From the NCBI GenBank assembly GCA_026075535.2, contig AP026539.1, positions 6,386,001 to 6,450,000 of the forward strand: a DNA stretch of 64,000 bases. Direction: 5' to 3'. The notes beneath the pieces were generated by a model, which saw only the letters and a list, made by a program, of their open reading frames with translations, was not told the origin of the DNA and searched no databases. Position numbers and translations under genes: made by a program. This DNA comes from Tricholoma matsutake. Lineage: Eukaryota > Basidiomycota > Agaricomycetes > Agaricales > Tricholomataceae. Positions 42,120-55,606 of the stretch are shown piece by piece. How positions within the stretch are numbered: the stretch's first letter is position 1; each line of letters begins with the position of its first letter.

Positions 42120-43070
42120 GTGCTACAGCACTCTTCACATCTATTTCATTCTCCTTTTTATAAGGGAGCTTGGTTGTCGATACTTAATATTTTAGTTACT
42201 CCAGTAGCAGTCGGCTGGACCGTGGCATAACATTAATCATGGTGTATAGTGCTCCGACCATCGCCAGCTGCAATGCGCACGACACCCTTCGGCGTTGACT
42301 CGACAAAGCAAGGTGTCGCACGATTCCGTATTTACTAACGTTCAGAACTAGGTGTGCTCATCGACATGAGCAGGAGAATCACACGGCCCTAAAGGAGAGA
42401 CTAGATGCCATCGTAAGTGCCACGGTCCCTAAGTGACAACAGAGCGGCAGTTTACAGAAGCCCACGGGCTTTGCCATCTGGAAATGGTGCATTGGTTTAA
42501 GCGCAAAGACGACATCAACACCGAACCGATCAGCAGGCAAGACAGGAGGGTGCGAGCCAGATAGTTCATGTTACACGCGCATCACGCGGCAGTGTAATGA
42601 TTTAGATGCAATCCTGTTGATAATTGAATCAGTTTCTTGGAGAAGAATCGATGGACGTCTGTTTGCTCAGACGAGCATCTGCCTCCTTTGTTCTGTGATC
42701 TGAAGTGAGGGCTATTGATAATTGAATCAGTTTCTTGGAGGAAGAATCGATGGACGTCTGTTTGCTCAGACGAGCATCTGCCTCCTTTGTTCTGTGATCT
42801 GAAGTGAGGGGAGTGTGATACAGCGTATCGCTTTGAACAATGAAACCAGCGGCACAAAAGGCCACTGGCCTAAAATGGAAATCGAGCAGGTGGCCAGAAG
42901 GCCAAAGGGGACGACAAAGGGACACCGAATGCGTCCATTGTCAAAGAAGAAACGTGCCAAAGGTGGACTCCGACAAGGTATTTGAATGGGCTGTAATGAG
43001 GATCAGGAATCCAACTGCGCTTCCAGCCATCCTGACCACACTCACAAGAACTATCCACCTTTCAAGCCTC
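42120..43070. other. Intergenic region with a tandem duplication
   Basis: Apart from the duplicated segment at 42617-42810, no gene or element is resolved. Just after the repeat, GAGGGGAG is followed by TGTGATACAG, which resembles a polypurine tract and LTR start, so this may be the remains of an LTR element. Confidence 0.4.
42617..42810. repeat. Tandem duplication, two copies of about 96 bp
   Basis: TTGATAATTGAATCAGTTTC to TCTGAAGTGAGGG occurs at 42617-42711 and again at 42715-42810, identical but for one inserted G. Each copy holds the internal palindrome-like GTTTGCTCAGACGAGCATC. Confidence 0.9.
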
Positions 43071-43814
43071 ATGCTGACTCGTAGCAAAGCAAAGGCTCTT
43101 GCCACAGAGGACACCGTTGTGGTCGTCTCACCCTCTGCAACTGGTCAGGGGGTCCATAAACGATGGATATACCCTCGTGAAAGCCCCGCCAGCCCATCAC
43201 CGCCATCTCGTGTTTTGCAAACCGAAGCAACCTCCTTCTCCTCTGGATCTTCACTTTCCACTCTTTCCGACTCGTCATTGTCGTCCATTTCCGACGCTTC
43301 ATTTCAAGCTGCTCCCCCGCCCTTCTATACCCCACCCACTTCATCGCCACTCACGCCAAGGAAGCTTCAGCGAAGCCCTCTAAATCACCGATGGGTCAAC
43401 GAAGGGACGAGTTGGCGCCTGACACTGGTACATGATTCATTCACGCCCGAGGACGCCATCATGCAAGAGAGAATGATCCAGCGCCAGGAGGACGAGATTT
43501 ATGATAGACAGTTCGCTCGGTTGATGCAAGCACGCGCGGATGCGAGACGTGCCCTTGGACTCGACATAGATATCGAGAGTGATGAGATGGACACGGACGA
43601 TGAAGAACGACGAGCGTACATCAGAGAGGACACTCAACCGGCGGAGGAGAGGAATGTTGGGCTATCGCATGGCACCCAGCGACTGGGACCGCACGGCACT
43701 GAGCTCGTCGGTGACGATGACTCTTCACTGCCCCCTGTTTATCCGGATGCGTGGGTTGCTAGGAGAAAAATGGCGTGGCAACCTACAGAGGAGGTCATAG
43801 AGGAGTGCATCTAG
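43071..43814 (+). CDS. Acidic, partly disordered protein of unknown function
   Basis: 247 aa if the ATG at 43071 is used (LTRSKAKALATEDTVVV); the frame stays open further upstream with two more Met codons, but the composition changes there. Not recognised. The N-terminal third is Ser/Pro-rich (SFSSGSSLSTLSDSSLSSIS), followed by TPRKLQRSPLNHRWVNEGTS and a charged helical stretch (MQERMIQRQEDEIYDRQFAR, LMQARADARRALG) that could form a coiled coil, then an acidic run (ESDEMDTDDEERR). It ends WVARRKMAWQPTEEVIEECI. Low repeat content and normal codon use argue for a real gene; an intron-free reading is assumed. Confidence 0.55.
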   Translation: MLTRSKAKALATEDTVVVVSPSATGQGVHKRWIYPRESPASPSPPSRVLQTEATSFSSGSSLSTLSDSSLSSISDASFQAAPPPFYTPPTSSPLTPRKLQRSPLNHRWVNEGTSWRLTLVHDSFTPEDAIMQERMIQRQEDEIYDRQFARLMQARADARRALGLDIDIESDEMDTDDEERRAYIREDTQPAEERNVGLSHGTQRLGPHGTELVGDDDSSLPPVYPDAWVARRKMAWQPTEEVIEECI

Positions 43815-46344
43815 ATTCTAACAGCCGTGATACCAACCGTTTAGGCTCTGTCCATGCATCATTATGCTTTGCGAGTCCCTTTTCCTACGACACTACTCCC
43901 CTTATGCCACCCTTATGCTTCCCTGTATGCTTCTCCATCCTCTCTTTTCAATTACACTATATCTGGTTGAATTAGCTTTAATGTACTCGATATTATGTGG
44001 TTTTGATCATACCTAACTCAGCTAACGACCCACTGACGTGTTAAAAAACACGGGGAGACTGCGGGAACGAGTGGCAGCTTGCATGAATGATGACTGTTTC
44101 CAACAGTCCACTGTATAGCGCTAGCCCGCTTGGGGTCTAACAACGTCAAGCCCACACCAGCAGGAAAATGCTAGTAAATACCGCGTCGTATTGTACATAA
44201 TCTTAGATTACCTCCCCGATAAAGGGGAATGCATGTCTTCGGGTCTACCAGTCACAGGTATCAAAGTACTCCGAAACCTTGATAAGACCGCGCACATTAA
44301 CAGATACGCAATGGTTGATGAAAGCATATGCACGATGATGCTAGTGATTCGACGCGCAGCTAAACTACGTATGTACCCATGTCATCTTGGGTTCAAAACG
44401 TGAGCCAAAAGAAGTCGAATAGCCATCGAAAATTGGCTTCGAGAAAAGAAAAGTACCTCAGTAATCACGCGACGAGAACTCGGACATTGTGCCCGGCACG
44501 TTTACTGAACAATGGACATGTACACAAGTTTTCATTTCCCCAAGACGTGAATTGAACGGCGATTGTATGGTTGATTTATGACATAAATGATCATGTCCAA
44601 TAGCCATTCACAAGTGACATGATGGATTCGAGGGAAGAAGAATACCCATATGGCGTGAGGTGTAGTTTCGACGGTCGTGTAAGACCGTCCGTCGTATAGA
44701 GTGACTGACGTCGCCGTTGATCATGGGTAATCGTGAACTTTAGAACATTGAACAAAGGCTCATCACAAAGGCGGCAGAACTGCAACTCAGGAACCTAAAA
44801 CATGCGAGACGCCAGGAACAGAAGGAAGTTATGTACTTTGGAGTGAAAAATGAAATCTAGTATCTACTTACTGGTTTGAGTGGACGTATCGTGGGGAAGA
44901 ATGTTAGTAACGAAACCCACCGCAGGCCCGAGCCTGAGAGTTGGAACTCGCTGTCTTGTACGTTGGTATCTTTAGTTCTAGGTGGAGGGTGAGATTTGGG
45001 GGCCATATCGGATGACGGAGCGATGAGCTGCGTTAACCTTGCGCATGTCATAGCGGATCCAACTTGTAGCGACTCAGGCCGATTGTTTGTAGCTTGATGT
45101 GGCAGGAACTTCAAACTTGACCCGGTCCACGGTAGCAGTACAGGTGGAAGATAAATTTGTTACAGCCTGAGTAGGATCCTGTCTTGTTCAAACGTTCAAA
45201 CGTTCTACAGCAAGTTGGGCGTCAATGCATCCGATTCCCAAACGAGTTGCACAGATATTCCTGTTCTGCGTACAAAATCTCCGAAATGTTCAGCATGCGC
45301 AGCTTTACCAACAGCCTGATGAAGGAATTTTCATAATCTAGGCATAGCCAGGAATCCGTGCTTGAATATCCTTCATGACATGGACCGAGCACAACCCCGA
45401 GTCGCATAGCAATTCACCGCAATCATTAGACAACAAATTTAATTTCTTCTTCTTCTATATGTAAGTACACTGCCGATACTAATACTAATAAGAAAACATA
45501 TGTACAACTTGAAAACACGAGCGACGAAAAAAATAAATCTATGGGTGTATAAACGAGAACACACAAAAGATAGATGGATACAGACAGATAAACATACATA
45601 GGCGGAATACAACAAGACCAGATCAGATATTCATACGGACACGAGTTGATCAGAACACACCATGAAAACGAGCAAGAGTCGTGGTATACAGAATATAAAA
45701 AATAAGACGACGACCAAAGCAAAGGCGGACGGACCCATCCGCAGAGGTACGCACCCCAGTCGGTCCAGGGAACAAAAACGTGAAAACGAGTGATGCAGTG
45801 AATGAATGTGCGAGAGGACGGATGTCGACTTGAGAGTGATATGATTAGGATTAGGATTACAGAAGGACATGCGTGCCGTGCGTCCGTGCGTTGCTGATGA
45901 GTATTCAAGTCGGTGGTTGGAGTGGTTGTGGTTGTGGTGTGGTGGCGAAGTAGATTGCGTGGTGCGGGCGAGAAGTGGGTGGCGGTGGCTGCGCGGAGGA
46001 AGTGATGATGTCGAGGAGGCGAGGGGCGGCGGGAAATCGAGGAAGCGGGTTTAACGATGGTGGTGGTGTCTCCATATATACTTTTGGTGGGTGTGGCGTT
46101 GAAATATAAAGTACAAGTAAAACAAGAAGCACAAATGAGAATGGGGATCTATGGGAGAGGAGGCGGACGGTGGTTGGATGAGGAATGAAGATGTGATGTG
46201 TGGATGCTGGGGGGATGGTATATAATGCGTGTCCATGAATGGTGGTTCGAATATTGGGAAATGCTTTTACAAATGACGATTTTTTTGGGGTCGGTGTCGG
46301 TAAATTTGGGCTGCCGAAAAGAAAGAAAACGAGGAGCGGAATTA
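43815..46344. other. 2.5-kb region without a supported gene
   Basis: Convergent or tail-to-tail space between a plus- and a minus-strand gene. It includes the 3' UTR of the 815-aa gene: the frame that seems to run on past 46345 to 45905 is intron and UTR read-through. No transposon ends were seen. Confidence 0.45.
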
Positions 46345-48924
46345 TCACAACGCCACCACGCCATCCTTCTTCATCGTCTTTGTAATCCAGCTCAAATTCA
46401 CACTCCCCGCACCGCGAATATAAACTTGCGCCTGCACGCGACACACCTACCACACACAACATTATCATCAACCCACCCAAATTTATAAAATTAAAAATTA
46501 AAAAAAAAAAGTCACTCACAGTATCAGCCACGCTCGCCTTCCTAAAATCAACCACCAAACATCCCTTTCCCCTCTTCTCAAATGCCCTGACCTCTCCAAA
46601 CGCCTCACACCACCTCCGCACAGCCTCTTCCACATGCCCCACCGAATCCTGAATCCCACTAATCACAAGCTTCCGTTTCTCTTTCCCCCCCTTACCTCCT
46701 CCTTTCTGAGAAACAAGAGGTTTCTGAATCCCCCACCTTTCCTTCTCTTCCTCCTTCTTCCCAGACGCACTATACAAAGGAAATGGCGTCACCTCCCGCT
46801 CATCACGCTCGAAATACTTGTGCTCAAACACATACGGTGCCGATTGTAACCGTTGTAACTGTGACTGCTGCGGCCGTGATGGAGACAATGAATCACCGGT
46901 AGCCTGTTGGGGAACACGCATCATGCGAGCTGCCAGTCCACGAATACCGAGAGTTCGTCTGGTTGATTTTTTTGTAACCACCAGGCCTAGGGTGGAGTTG
47001 GACCCGGAGGATGTTGTGGATAAGTCGTAATCTTGGAATGAGGATACAGGAGAGGTGGGCGTTGGAGGGAGTGGACGTTCTGTTGTTGGTGCTATGCTGG
47101 TGGTGGATGGGGCTTTGGTGAGAAGGGGTAAAGTCGGCGTAGAGAAGGAAAGTTTATACAGAGGTGAGTCTCCGTTTGCGTTATCGGTATCTGACATGTT
47201 GGTGTCACTGTGGATGTCGGTGTATGAAACAAAGGGAGAAAGGGAATCCGCCCTCGCTTTCTGATTGTGCATCTGGGTGTGGATAGTCAGTTCAGGTTCG
47301 CTAAAGAGCTCACCGGACGACCCATCCACAAACGGAAGCGGGGTCGAACGCGTTCTGGATCTCATCCTCGTGCTTTCCGCTGAAAACGCGAACGTCTGGA
47401 CAACATGAGAAGGAGAAGAAGGCAACGACATCGAGGAGGGTGCGTACCCCAGGTCCTGATCCTGGTTCAGCTCTTCCCCAACCAATTGGGGATGATCTCG
47501 TGCCGGCTGAGGGTCACTAGGAACACTATTCTCACTGCCTCTATCGACGCGGTCTTTGAGCCTCTCCTTTTCTCTTTCCCTCTGCCTTTCCTTTTCACGC
47601 ATCATTTCTGCCCGAACACTAAGAGGAAGCGCACGTGCCCTACTACGACTAGGACTAGGTGCCACAAAGTCGATGTCATCCCACCTACCAGGTACCATGA
47701 CAACTGGCTGATACGGGTGCGTAGGTGCCAGACTCAAGCGGGACATGAACGATACAAGACGTTTCTTCTTTCCTGTTTTTTCCTTTTCTTTTTCTTTTTC
47801 TTTTTCCTTGTCCTTGTCCTTGTCCTTGTCCTTTTCCTTTTTCGCACTGTCGGTGTCGTATTTGGCTTGTTTTGTTGTTTTCGCAGATTCGACGACCGAG
47901 GAGCCTAGAGACCAACGTGAAACCATTGGAGGAGCGAGTGGACCTGCAGCAAGTTCTTCTTGCTCATGTTCTGCTTCATAGCCATCACCATCTGGAGGAG
48001 TGTATCTATAAACACGCTCGTGGCCATCTGCATAACGATGAACGACGACAACAGGTCTACGCATTGAATCTGATGACTTGCGAGTGGAATCAAAGGAGGG
48101 ATTGTAAGGAGAAGTAGAAGGGGACATCAAGTCAGGTTGTGGAAAAGAGAGATTGGGTCTGGAAGAAGGACCTGGGCTGTTGTCTGAAGAGCGGGAAGGG
48201 GAAGAGGGCATGCTAAGGAAAGCGAGGTTATTGTCAGATGGAACGGCGAGGTAAACTTGAGAGTGAGTGTCAGCGTCTCTGCGATCTATCCAGACCTGTG
48301 AGGCAGAATGACGAAGTGAACGACGTGGAAAAGTAGGTACGAGGAGAGAGTCGCGTTCGCGTTGTTGTTGGTGAATTTCTTCTGGTATTGATTGAGGAGT
48401 GGAACGTGGAGATGAAGGAGTTGGAGAAGAAGCGAGGAGAAGAGCTCCGATACGTTCGCCAACGTCTTCAGAATCCAAGTATACAGCATTTCGAAGAGGA
48501 GGAGGAGGGGGTGAATATGGACGAGGATAAGAGTTTTGTGAGAGGGAGCTTTGACGTGTGGAGTAAGGGGGAGATTGTTTACGAGTGGAAAGGGCGCTTG
48601 CACGTTTATGAAGGCCAGGAATGACAGCAGGGGGTAATGGAAGAGGTTCATTAGAATGACGAGTTGGTGGAGGTGGAGGAGGAGGTGGTGGTGGAATGTC
48701 AGTTGGAAGGTTTGAAAGAAAAGAATGAAAAGACAAGTGCTATAATAATATTGTAAATTATTATAAAGAAATATGAAAAGTAACTTGTTCTAAGCTACCT
48801 TGTCATAAGGATTATCATCGAGAGAGAGGTTTCTGATATAATCAGGAGAAGGAAAGCGTAGAGGGTCTGTTGAAGGAGAATCAAAGCCAAGGACGGGAGA
48901 GTCAGCGCGTGGGCGAGTGGTCAT
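46345..48924 (-). CDS. Disordered protein with a C-terminal RRM-like domain
   Basis: Three exons on the minus strand: 48799-48924, 46520-48739 and 46345-46446, 815 aa. The junctions (introns 59 and 73 nt, GTAGCT...TTATAG and GTGAGT...GTAG) keep frame and join TRPRADSPVLGFDSPSTDP and NLSLDDNPYDK to HLSFHSFLSNLP. Most of the chain is low-complexity: a run of ten Pro near residue 60, long Ser/Pro stretches and a Lys-Asp/Lys-Glu run at about 339-364. The last 90 residues are ordered: RKLVISGIQDSVGHVEEAV, AFGEVRAFEKRGKGCLVVDF, then VCRVQAQVYIRGAGSVNLSW. The beta-alpha-beta pattern and FGEV/GCLVVDF spacing resemble an RNA recognition motif. I do not know the family; an RNA-binding regulator is possible. 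Confidence 0.8.
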
Positions 48925-51900
48925 CGCGTTCCTTCATTTACTTTCTTCATTTTCTTTCCTATATTATAATATTACCTTATTCTTTGTTGTCCCTTGTTGA
49001 TTTCCTTCTCTTAGTCTCCTCGACCCCTCAAAGCATAATACCCTCATTTTATTTCTTTTACAAACTCACGCTCGCGGGAGTCCCGCTTCCTATAAGGACA
49101 TACTCACATGTACTCTCTTTACCACGACCCTCGCCTTAATCGACACATCTCGCTTCCGATACTCCTACCCCCCGTGCACTCCCATGCTATATATATATAT
49201 ATATATAAGAATCCCGCCCCCCCGGTCAAACCTTATTTACCAGTCAAGTGAGAGTCGGTCCTTCGGTTCCTTCTCTCACCGGTTCTAAATCCGTTGTTCT
49301 CCACTTCCCGCCTCGAGGCTGCCTCTTGCTTGAGCTTTGGCCCTTTCTTACTCCATACATGTGTGTGTCAGTGTCATCATACAGCACCGCAGTTTCATTG
49401 CCATAACACGCTTACTTGCGTCGCATGTCATTTGCCAGATCCAAGTAGATCCACACAAATACACAAACAAAGTCTAAAGTTCAATATCCGTGTTCCGTCG
49501 CGATCCGATCCGTTCTATTCGCCACACAAAAGTCGACGTCGACGTCGATATCAACAATGTGATTTTTCTATCCTGTCTCTCTGCTGTGCCTATCCAACTT
49601 TGCGACCATGACGGAAATATTCAATACGGCCGCTCGACCCTTGTCATCCACACCTCCTTGCACTGCTACTATAATGTAATTAACAAATACCTGTCACGAC
49701 CGGCATCGTCCCTGTAACATCACGGTACCGCGACGACGACCACCCCCAACATCCAAACGCACGCACCCGGAGTCCATTCGTTTTCCAATCTTATATAGCA
49801 AAACTGAAAAAATAATGATTGCCGCCAACCGGTGTCAACAACGCACACGACGCACACACGCAACAAAATTTGCTCCCGTCCCTTGTCCTGACTTTTCCGT
49901 GCGTATCAATCCTTTTCCCACCGATAAGACAGAACGGACATCCGCCTTCGAATTCACACTACTTTGACACAAACCACTCACTCTAAAACTTATCGGGTTC
50001 GGCGACTTGAGCTCAGCATCGACCGCTGACCTTCGACCACGCGAACACCCACCAGATAACCTTTATAATTTCACTGCAGCCGTGTCCAACTCTTCTTCCT
50101 GCCCATATGGTGTGCTGATAAGTACAATCAATATGTACAGTGGGTAGATGAACATTACCATTTCCAGTCGCGTGCCCTGTTGTACTGTCTCTGTCAGGAC
50201 GCGAACGATATTCCCTTTTCCCCCTCTGCATATGTTTGCTGCGGTAAAAATGACAACCACACAAGCTCCAGGGCTGGCGTTTAGATAAACAGCATAAACC
50301 TGTCATTCGAATAATGGAGGTAGGAAAAACTTACCTTGGACTTCCGGACCATGCTCGATATGTCCTTCATTTGTTCCTGGCGCGAGGGACAAGACGAAAG
50401 CTGGGCCCTCATGTCGTACAATGGTCAATGCTGTTGCGATTCTAGCCGCGCCTTGTGTTAGTCGATAGTCGGAGACCTGAAAAGTTGGCAAACGGAAAGA
50501 GCGCCGAGAATCGAGATGTCGTTGGACTGCTGTTGATGGCTGTACGAGTAACAGTACACTGGACAACAGATCGTCGGATTTCAGGCCTTGATTAGACAAG
50601 AACGTGACACAGCTACATGAGGTAGATTGTTAACGGAGTACCTGCGACAAATTGAACTTGGCTCAAGACATCAATGAATAGCAAAGTACTATTGCAAGCT
50701 CACATTTCAACCTGGAGAGAAAAGGGCACAAACGTGAGGAGCACAACACGATGACGCATTATCGAAGACTCAGTATTCGCCATATTAGTACACACCAAAG
50801 TTCCTATATTCCCCGACATCCGTTGACCAGAAATTCAGTGGGTCTCCCACAAGCTACGCATGCGTATACAAACATAGCATAGGATCAGGACGGATCCGAG
50901 ATTCGGAGTTACTTATATTCTGATAGATGTTCTTTGGAATGAGAACAGAGAATCATCAATGAAAATAGGCAGTGAGTATCCTAAATAAGCCTTATCACTC
51001 GGAATCACGACGCTGGGTAGTGTGGGGGGCATGAGATACAAATGTCGATGGCAACCCCTTAATTCAAAATACAGCTCGAGGGAAATCACCAAATCTGATG
51101 CACATTGGACACTTTCAAGTTGGTGATCAGCGCTCACGTTCACCTATCACCGAAGTCAAAGTCACCTCATATACAAAATAGTTTGCTCAAAGATGATCAT
51201 TTGACAGCCTGATGGGCGTCAAATCTAGAAAATAAAAAGAACGGTCATGGTATGTCAAGAAGTTGAGTATATACTGTCGTAATCACAGTCGTAGCCCCGT
51301 GCTCTCAGCGCTGCAATCAATATATCACGCTCTTCCTCACGTCCATCTTCAGCCTTTAGAAATACAATCTTGGTTTTTTTTTCCCCTTGTGCCTAAACCA
51401 GCCTCGTTGGCAGAAGCGCTATGTAGCACAGGATAGGAACCGCAACGACGCATGCCCTTCTTCCACGTTGTTGTTGTTGTTGTTCGCGTGCTTTGGCCAG
51501 CATCTATGATCCCGTCGAATTACTCCGGCCCCCCTGGGGACCCTAGACTGTCACGGTGTTCAACTGAGAAGACGAAATCTCCTTATTGCCAAAAGCCATC
51601 GATATCGGAGCTGTTGGCGTTTTCCTCCTCCCAAGTTGGGATAACGAAAGTTCCTGGTGAGGAAACTTGAAGTAGTTACGTAGTCCTGCCCCCAAGTTTC
51701 CGACTTGACAGCATTTGGGGGGCAGTTCAACCCTGCGATAAGCCCCAGTGTCTTTAGCAAACACCATGTTGGCATCTCTTCCAAGTTTCATAACTGATGA
51801 ATGCTCAGGCTCTGCATCGCTTTAGGCTTTTGAAGTTTGCGCTAGCAGCTTCTAAGAACTCGATCGGAATCACCTTTTAATCCCCACACGTACCCCACCC

Positions 51901-54900
51901 TATGTAACTCGCCCATGGGGGCTTTTCTTTGCACCCCTGCAGGGTAGATCTAGACACCTTTGCTAGGGAACGTCGCGGCGTTATCACCGAAGTTTTCCCT
52001 TTCGCTGACGAGTGAGGTCTTTTCGCGAAAAGAGAACTTTCAAATGACAGATTCACGATGCACAGTATTTCATCGTTGACTGTTGTACATGTGTTCAGTT
52101 GTTTTTTGGTGAATACAACTCATGCGCAAAAGTATACCAAATATAAAATTTACTTACAGATGTAGAAAGAACTCGAGCAGATATCCCACAGCAGTACTGT
52201 ACCGTGTCTTCTCTCTGCCGCTCATAGTCCATTTGAAGTGCCAATTGAGCCTGATGACTTTATAAAGTGACGCTGAGAGGACATCGATTTTCGAAATGGA
52301 GGAGAATCCCGACGGAGTCTTTCCAGCCTCTGCCTGCCAGTGAAACCTGCCTATCGATCATTGCCCGTGTTCGCCCGGATACCACTTCAAAAGATCCTGC
52401 TTAAATCCCAGGATTACTCAATTACCTGGCGTCTTCTGTCCCAAGTATGTAACGGCTAGCACTCCGAGGGCTTTCGTTCTTCCCATACGTCGGGTCATTA
52501 TGATTCTTTTCAATATCGGTGGCTATTCGGGTGCAAGGCTTCCATGCTTTCAGCTCCCAACACTTCTACGATCTGCACTTCAGGCTTCCGGTCATCAGGT
52601 GCCCCGGATCATGTCGTCTGTGGCCTATTCTTCACAGTCGCCGATATGGCACTACAGTCTCGAATGCATTGCTAAGGTGCCACCAGTGCGCCGAAGAGGA
52701 TCTGTCCTGAACGTAGGCTATATCGAGGGCTTAAACGCCAGATGCACGCCATCCGGGTATGAAGAAGCGGCATCACGTACTTACGTTGGACAGGCCCCCT
52801 TTGTCCGTCGCATGCCGTCACTACTTCGTATCAGATAGTTGTGTCTCAAGCATACTCCGCGGTTGGGGTGCCAGTGGATTATACGTATTAGCCCTACAAT
52901 CACTGATACACAGGGAGAAAATGACGGGAAACGTTTCGCAATTTCCGAGTGTCGTTGATCCGTACAGCGATCGCACGTCATCGATGTCATCGATGGTGAT
53001 CAAAGCTTCCTTTCCAAGTCGACTCCGACATCGCCTATGGTGTTCATCCGTGTCAGCTTCGATCAAATTCGCAAAAGACATCAACGTCGAGGAGATGGTC
53101 TTGAGCTTCCTCCTTGACGTGCGCTCTAGACCTCGCTTTCCTCGGATTTGTCACTACGGTAGGGTAGACACTGCTTCTGCTTTACAGGAAATTCATATTC
53201 GACTGATATCCAAATCAGTAGTCGAATCAAGAACGCCTGGTGGGTGTTTCATCCGATCGAATATTTGGAATGCCAGCACTTGCCTGAATATTCGAAACAA
53301 CTAATAAGTTGCATCTTGTCCAGATATTATACATCTGCGATAGGCAAGTGAGAACTAGAGAACGAGCTGGATCTCTGCGAAGGGCCTGAATGGGAGGAAG
53401 GACTGATGGCAGTCTGGCGGAAATCGACCAGTCTTTACGGATCACTCTAATGCCGCCGGGCCCAAGATGAAAGGTTATTGGTTTAGTGGAAGTTCACCGA
53501 TCAACCTTCGAACGATGCGCTTCTCTTATTTCGGAGAGAAGTCAAATTTTCTCGAGCCCCGTTTTTTCTGCTTGATCCCATTTTGATTCCTTCATCATGC
53601 CGATTCTCTCATTATGCCACTCTAACGTTGTTGGCTACTAGCGTGACCTATAGGCCTTCAAACTAAGTGAACGAGCCTTGCGGGGTGAGCTTACATTGAC
53701 GGATTTGCGGTTTGTCCAAATACTCTTTGGGGAAAGTCATGTCTGCAATTCACTCACCAAGGTCACTTGCATTCTTATACCGCATACGAGTGGCGAGAAG
53801 GAAGCCAAGGAGAACTGCCTTGGCAGATGTCTGTTTGACCGAACGCCGAGTCATTGGGTAGTTGTGGCGGCTGTCCAACTGGTCGATGGCTCTTGGGTAA
53901 AAGTTAACCTAGGATCGAAGAAGACTTTCCGACATTGGCTGTAAACACTTGGTGCAGGGACACATCATCAGGCTTGGCTCAACTTGGACGTCAATGTGGT
54001 ACTTATACTTGACAAACAACTCTGGAAAGCTGCCACAAAACGTTCATCTACATGTATAGTCCGCTGTGCTGTGCCCAAATGACATCACATATAATGCGCT
54101 CCAAGAATAATTACCTCATGGCACAAGGCTCACCCGAGGACTGATTTAATCGTATAAGTCTAGGAACTACAAAAGTAAGTTGCTGGTTGGCAGCGATCCG
54201 ACTGGGGAGCATTTGAACAGGTAGCACATATTCTGTAGCGTGGCCAGGTACCTGATATATTATGTTCAAGTTCTGTCCGATTCCTACGTCGTTGGTGATA
54301 TCCTGAAACAGTAAGTACTCCAGGGAAAATCATGATCGAATTATGAAAGGAATCCAAATGAACTACACATTGACGTTGTTGGTCTTCACGATTCGCCAGG
54401 AATCCACTTCGAACTAGAATAACCATCGTCTAAACGTCTCCGCACTCAGACCTAGCAGTGGTCGCTTGCTGGCGCTGCCACAGCGGCGTTTCCCTAGGCC
54501 GTAACACGCGTTAAAAATTGCCAGATTTAGGGCTCTGGAAGTCTGAACGACGCAAATTACTATGGGATTTGAGTCTATGGCACTGACCCTCACACACGCA
54601 TTGATGCGCCGCCATGACGTCATCACCAGAAAAATTCATTGCAGATCATTGTGCACCATTTTGACTGAGAGAACTACTTATCTTCGCTACAACGAGGGTA
54701 GTGTTGGAGTCGTTTCGAGCCTGCAAGCAAGTTACCTACCATCAACTCCTTACATAATTCAATGCTTGACTCGGATTTGTCACTAGTATGCTAGTGATGA
54801 CTCGGTCAAGCTCCACTGTGATGCATGCTGATGAGAGGCCCATCTCGATGCGTCGCAACGTAGCTGTCGAGGCTTTCTATCGAAGAGCGTGCCCGTTCCG

Positions 54901-55606
54901 AGACAAACTCTCGGCGAACTTTGCATCGACGAAAGACTACCGCGTGTCGCGACAGCCGTCCTCCTCGCCCTATTCTTTCTGTAGAAATCTTGGATTATAC
55001 TCTTTCTGTTTCAATGGAATCAATAGTTTATCAACTATGAGAGGTAGTATCAGTGGGTGATCACCACGTCTTCGTGAATAGACAAAGTTGCTTACATCCA
55101 AACGCTAGATTTGAACGTCATTTTATAGCTTCAACATTGCTCAACTTAGGAGTCGTGAATTACAGTAAGAATACTTAGCTAATTGCCCCTTATGCTTGTT
55201 GCGCTTTAGACCACTGTGCAGTCAAGTATGCAAAACTAGCATAATTGCAACACGTCATGATTATCCGTCACTCCCCCGACCGCCGACGTTTACGAGCTAC
55301 TGAACTAAAGTCTGCCAGTGACAACAAATTCATCATCATCGCTCAGGTAGTCGTTCTGCATGTACCTGCTTGGGTATACTTCCTCGCGGGCAGTCCTGTA
55401 AGGTAAGTACATTTCGCAGCGTTTATTCAGACAGTTTGAAACAGTCACGAAACATCAACGTTAACGGCGCACGCGTTACAATCAATATGATATATTCTTT
55501 GTTCGATAGTCATACAGTGGATGAATGGGTATCAATACATGCTGGAAAAGATACATAGAATAAGCGCAGGTGAGTACGACCGGAAAATATCCGGAATCAC
55601 AACTAC
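48925..55606. other. 6.7-kb gene-poor stretch
   Basis: No gene could be supported. A (TA)10 run lies at 49188-49207 and a (GTT)6 run at about 51466-51483. Open frames up to 181 codons (for example 52759-53304, plus) have no motif. A weak minus-strand candidate at about 50063-50600 joins EGHIEHGPEVQ to VYAVYLNASPGACVVVIFTA through a plausible 37-nt intron and has a hydrophobic segment (MVMFIYPLYILIVLI), possibly the tail of a decayed membrane protein. Nothing else of structure was seen. Confidence 0.4.
49188..49207. repeat. (TA)10 microsatellite
   Basis: Ten uninterrupted TA units about 260 bp upstream of the start of the minus-strand 815-aa gene. Confidence 0.9.

Noticed and set aside
45905..46344. 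Apparent extension of the minus-strand frame by about 145 codons past 46345
   Set aside because: The frame runs through an intron with good splice sites; the spliced reading reaches a stop at 46345 and gives the better domain.
52759..53304. 181-codon plus-strand frame
   Set aside because: No motif and mixed composition; overlaps other equally open frames on both strands.
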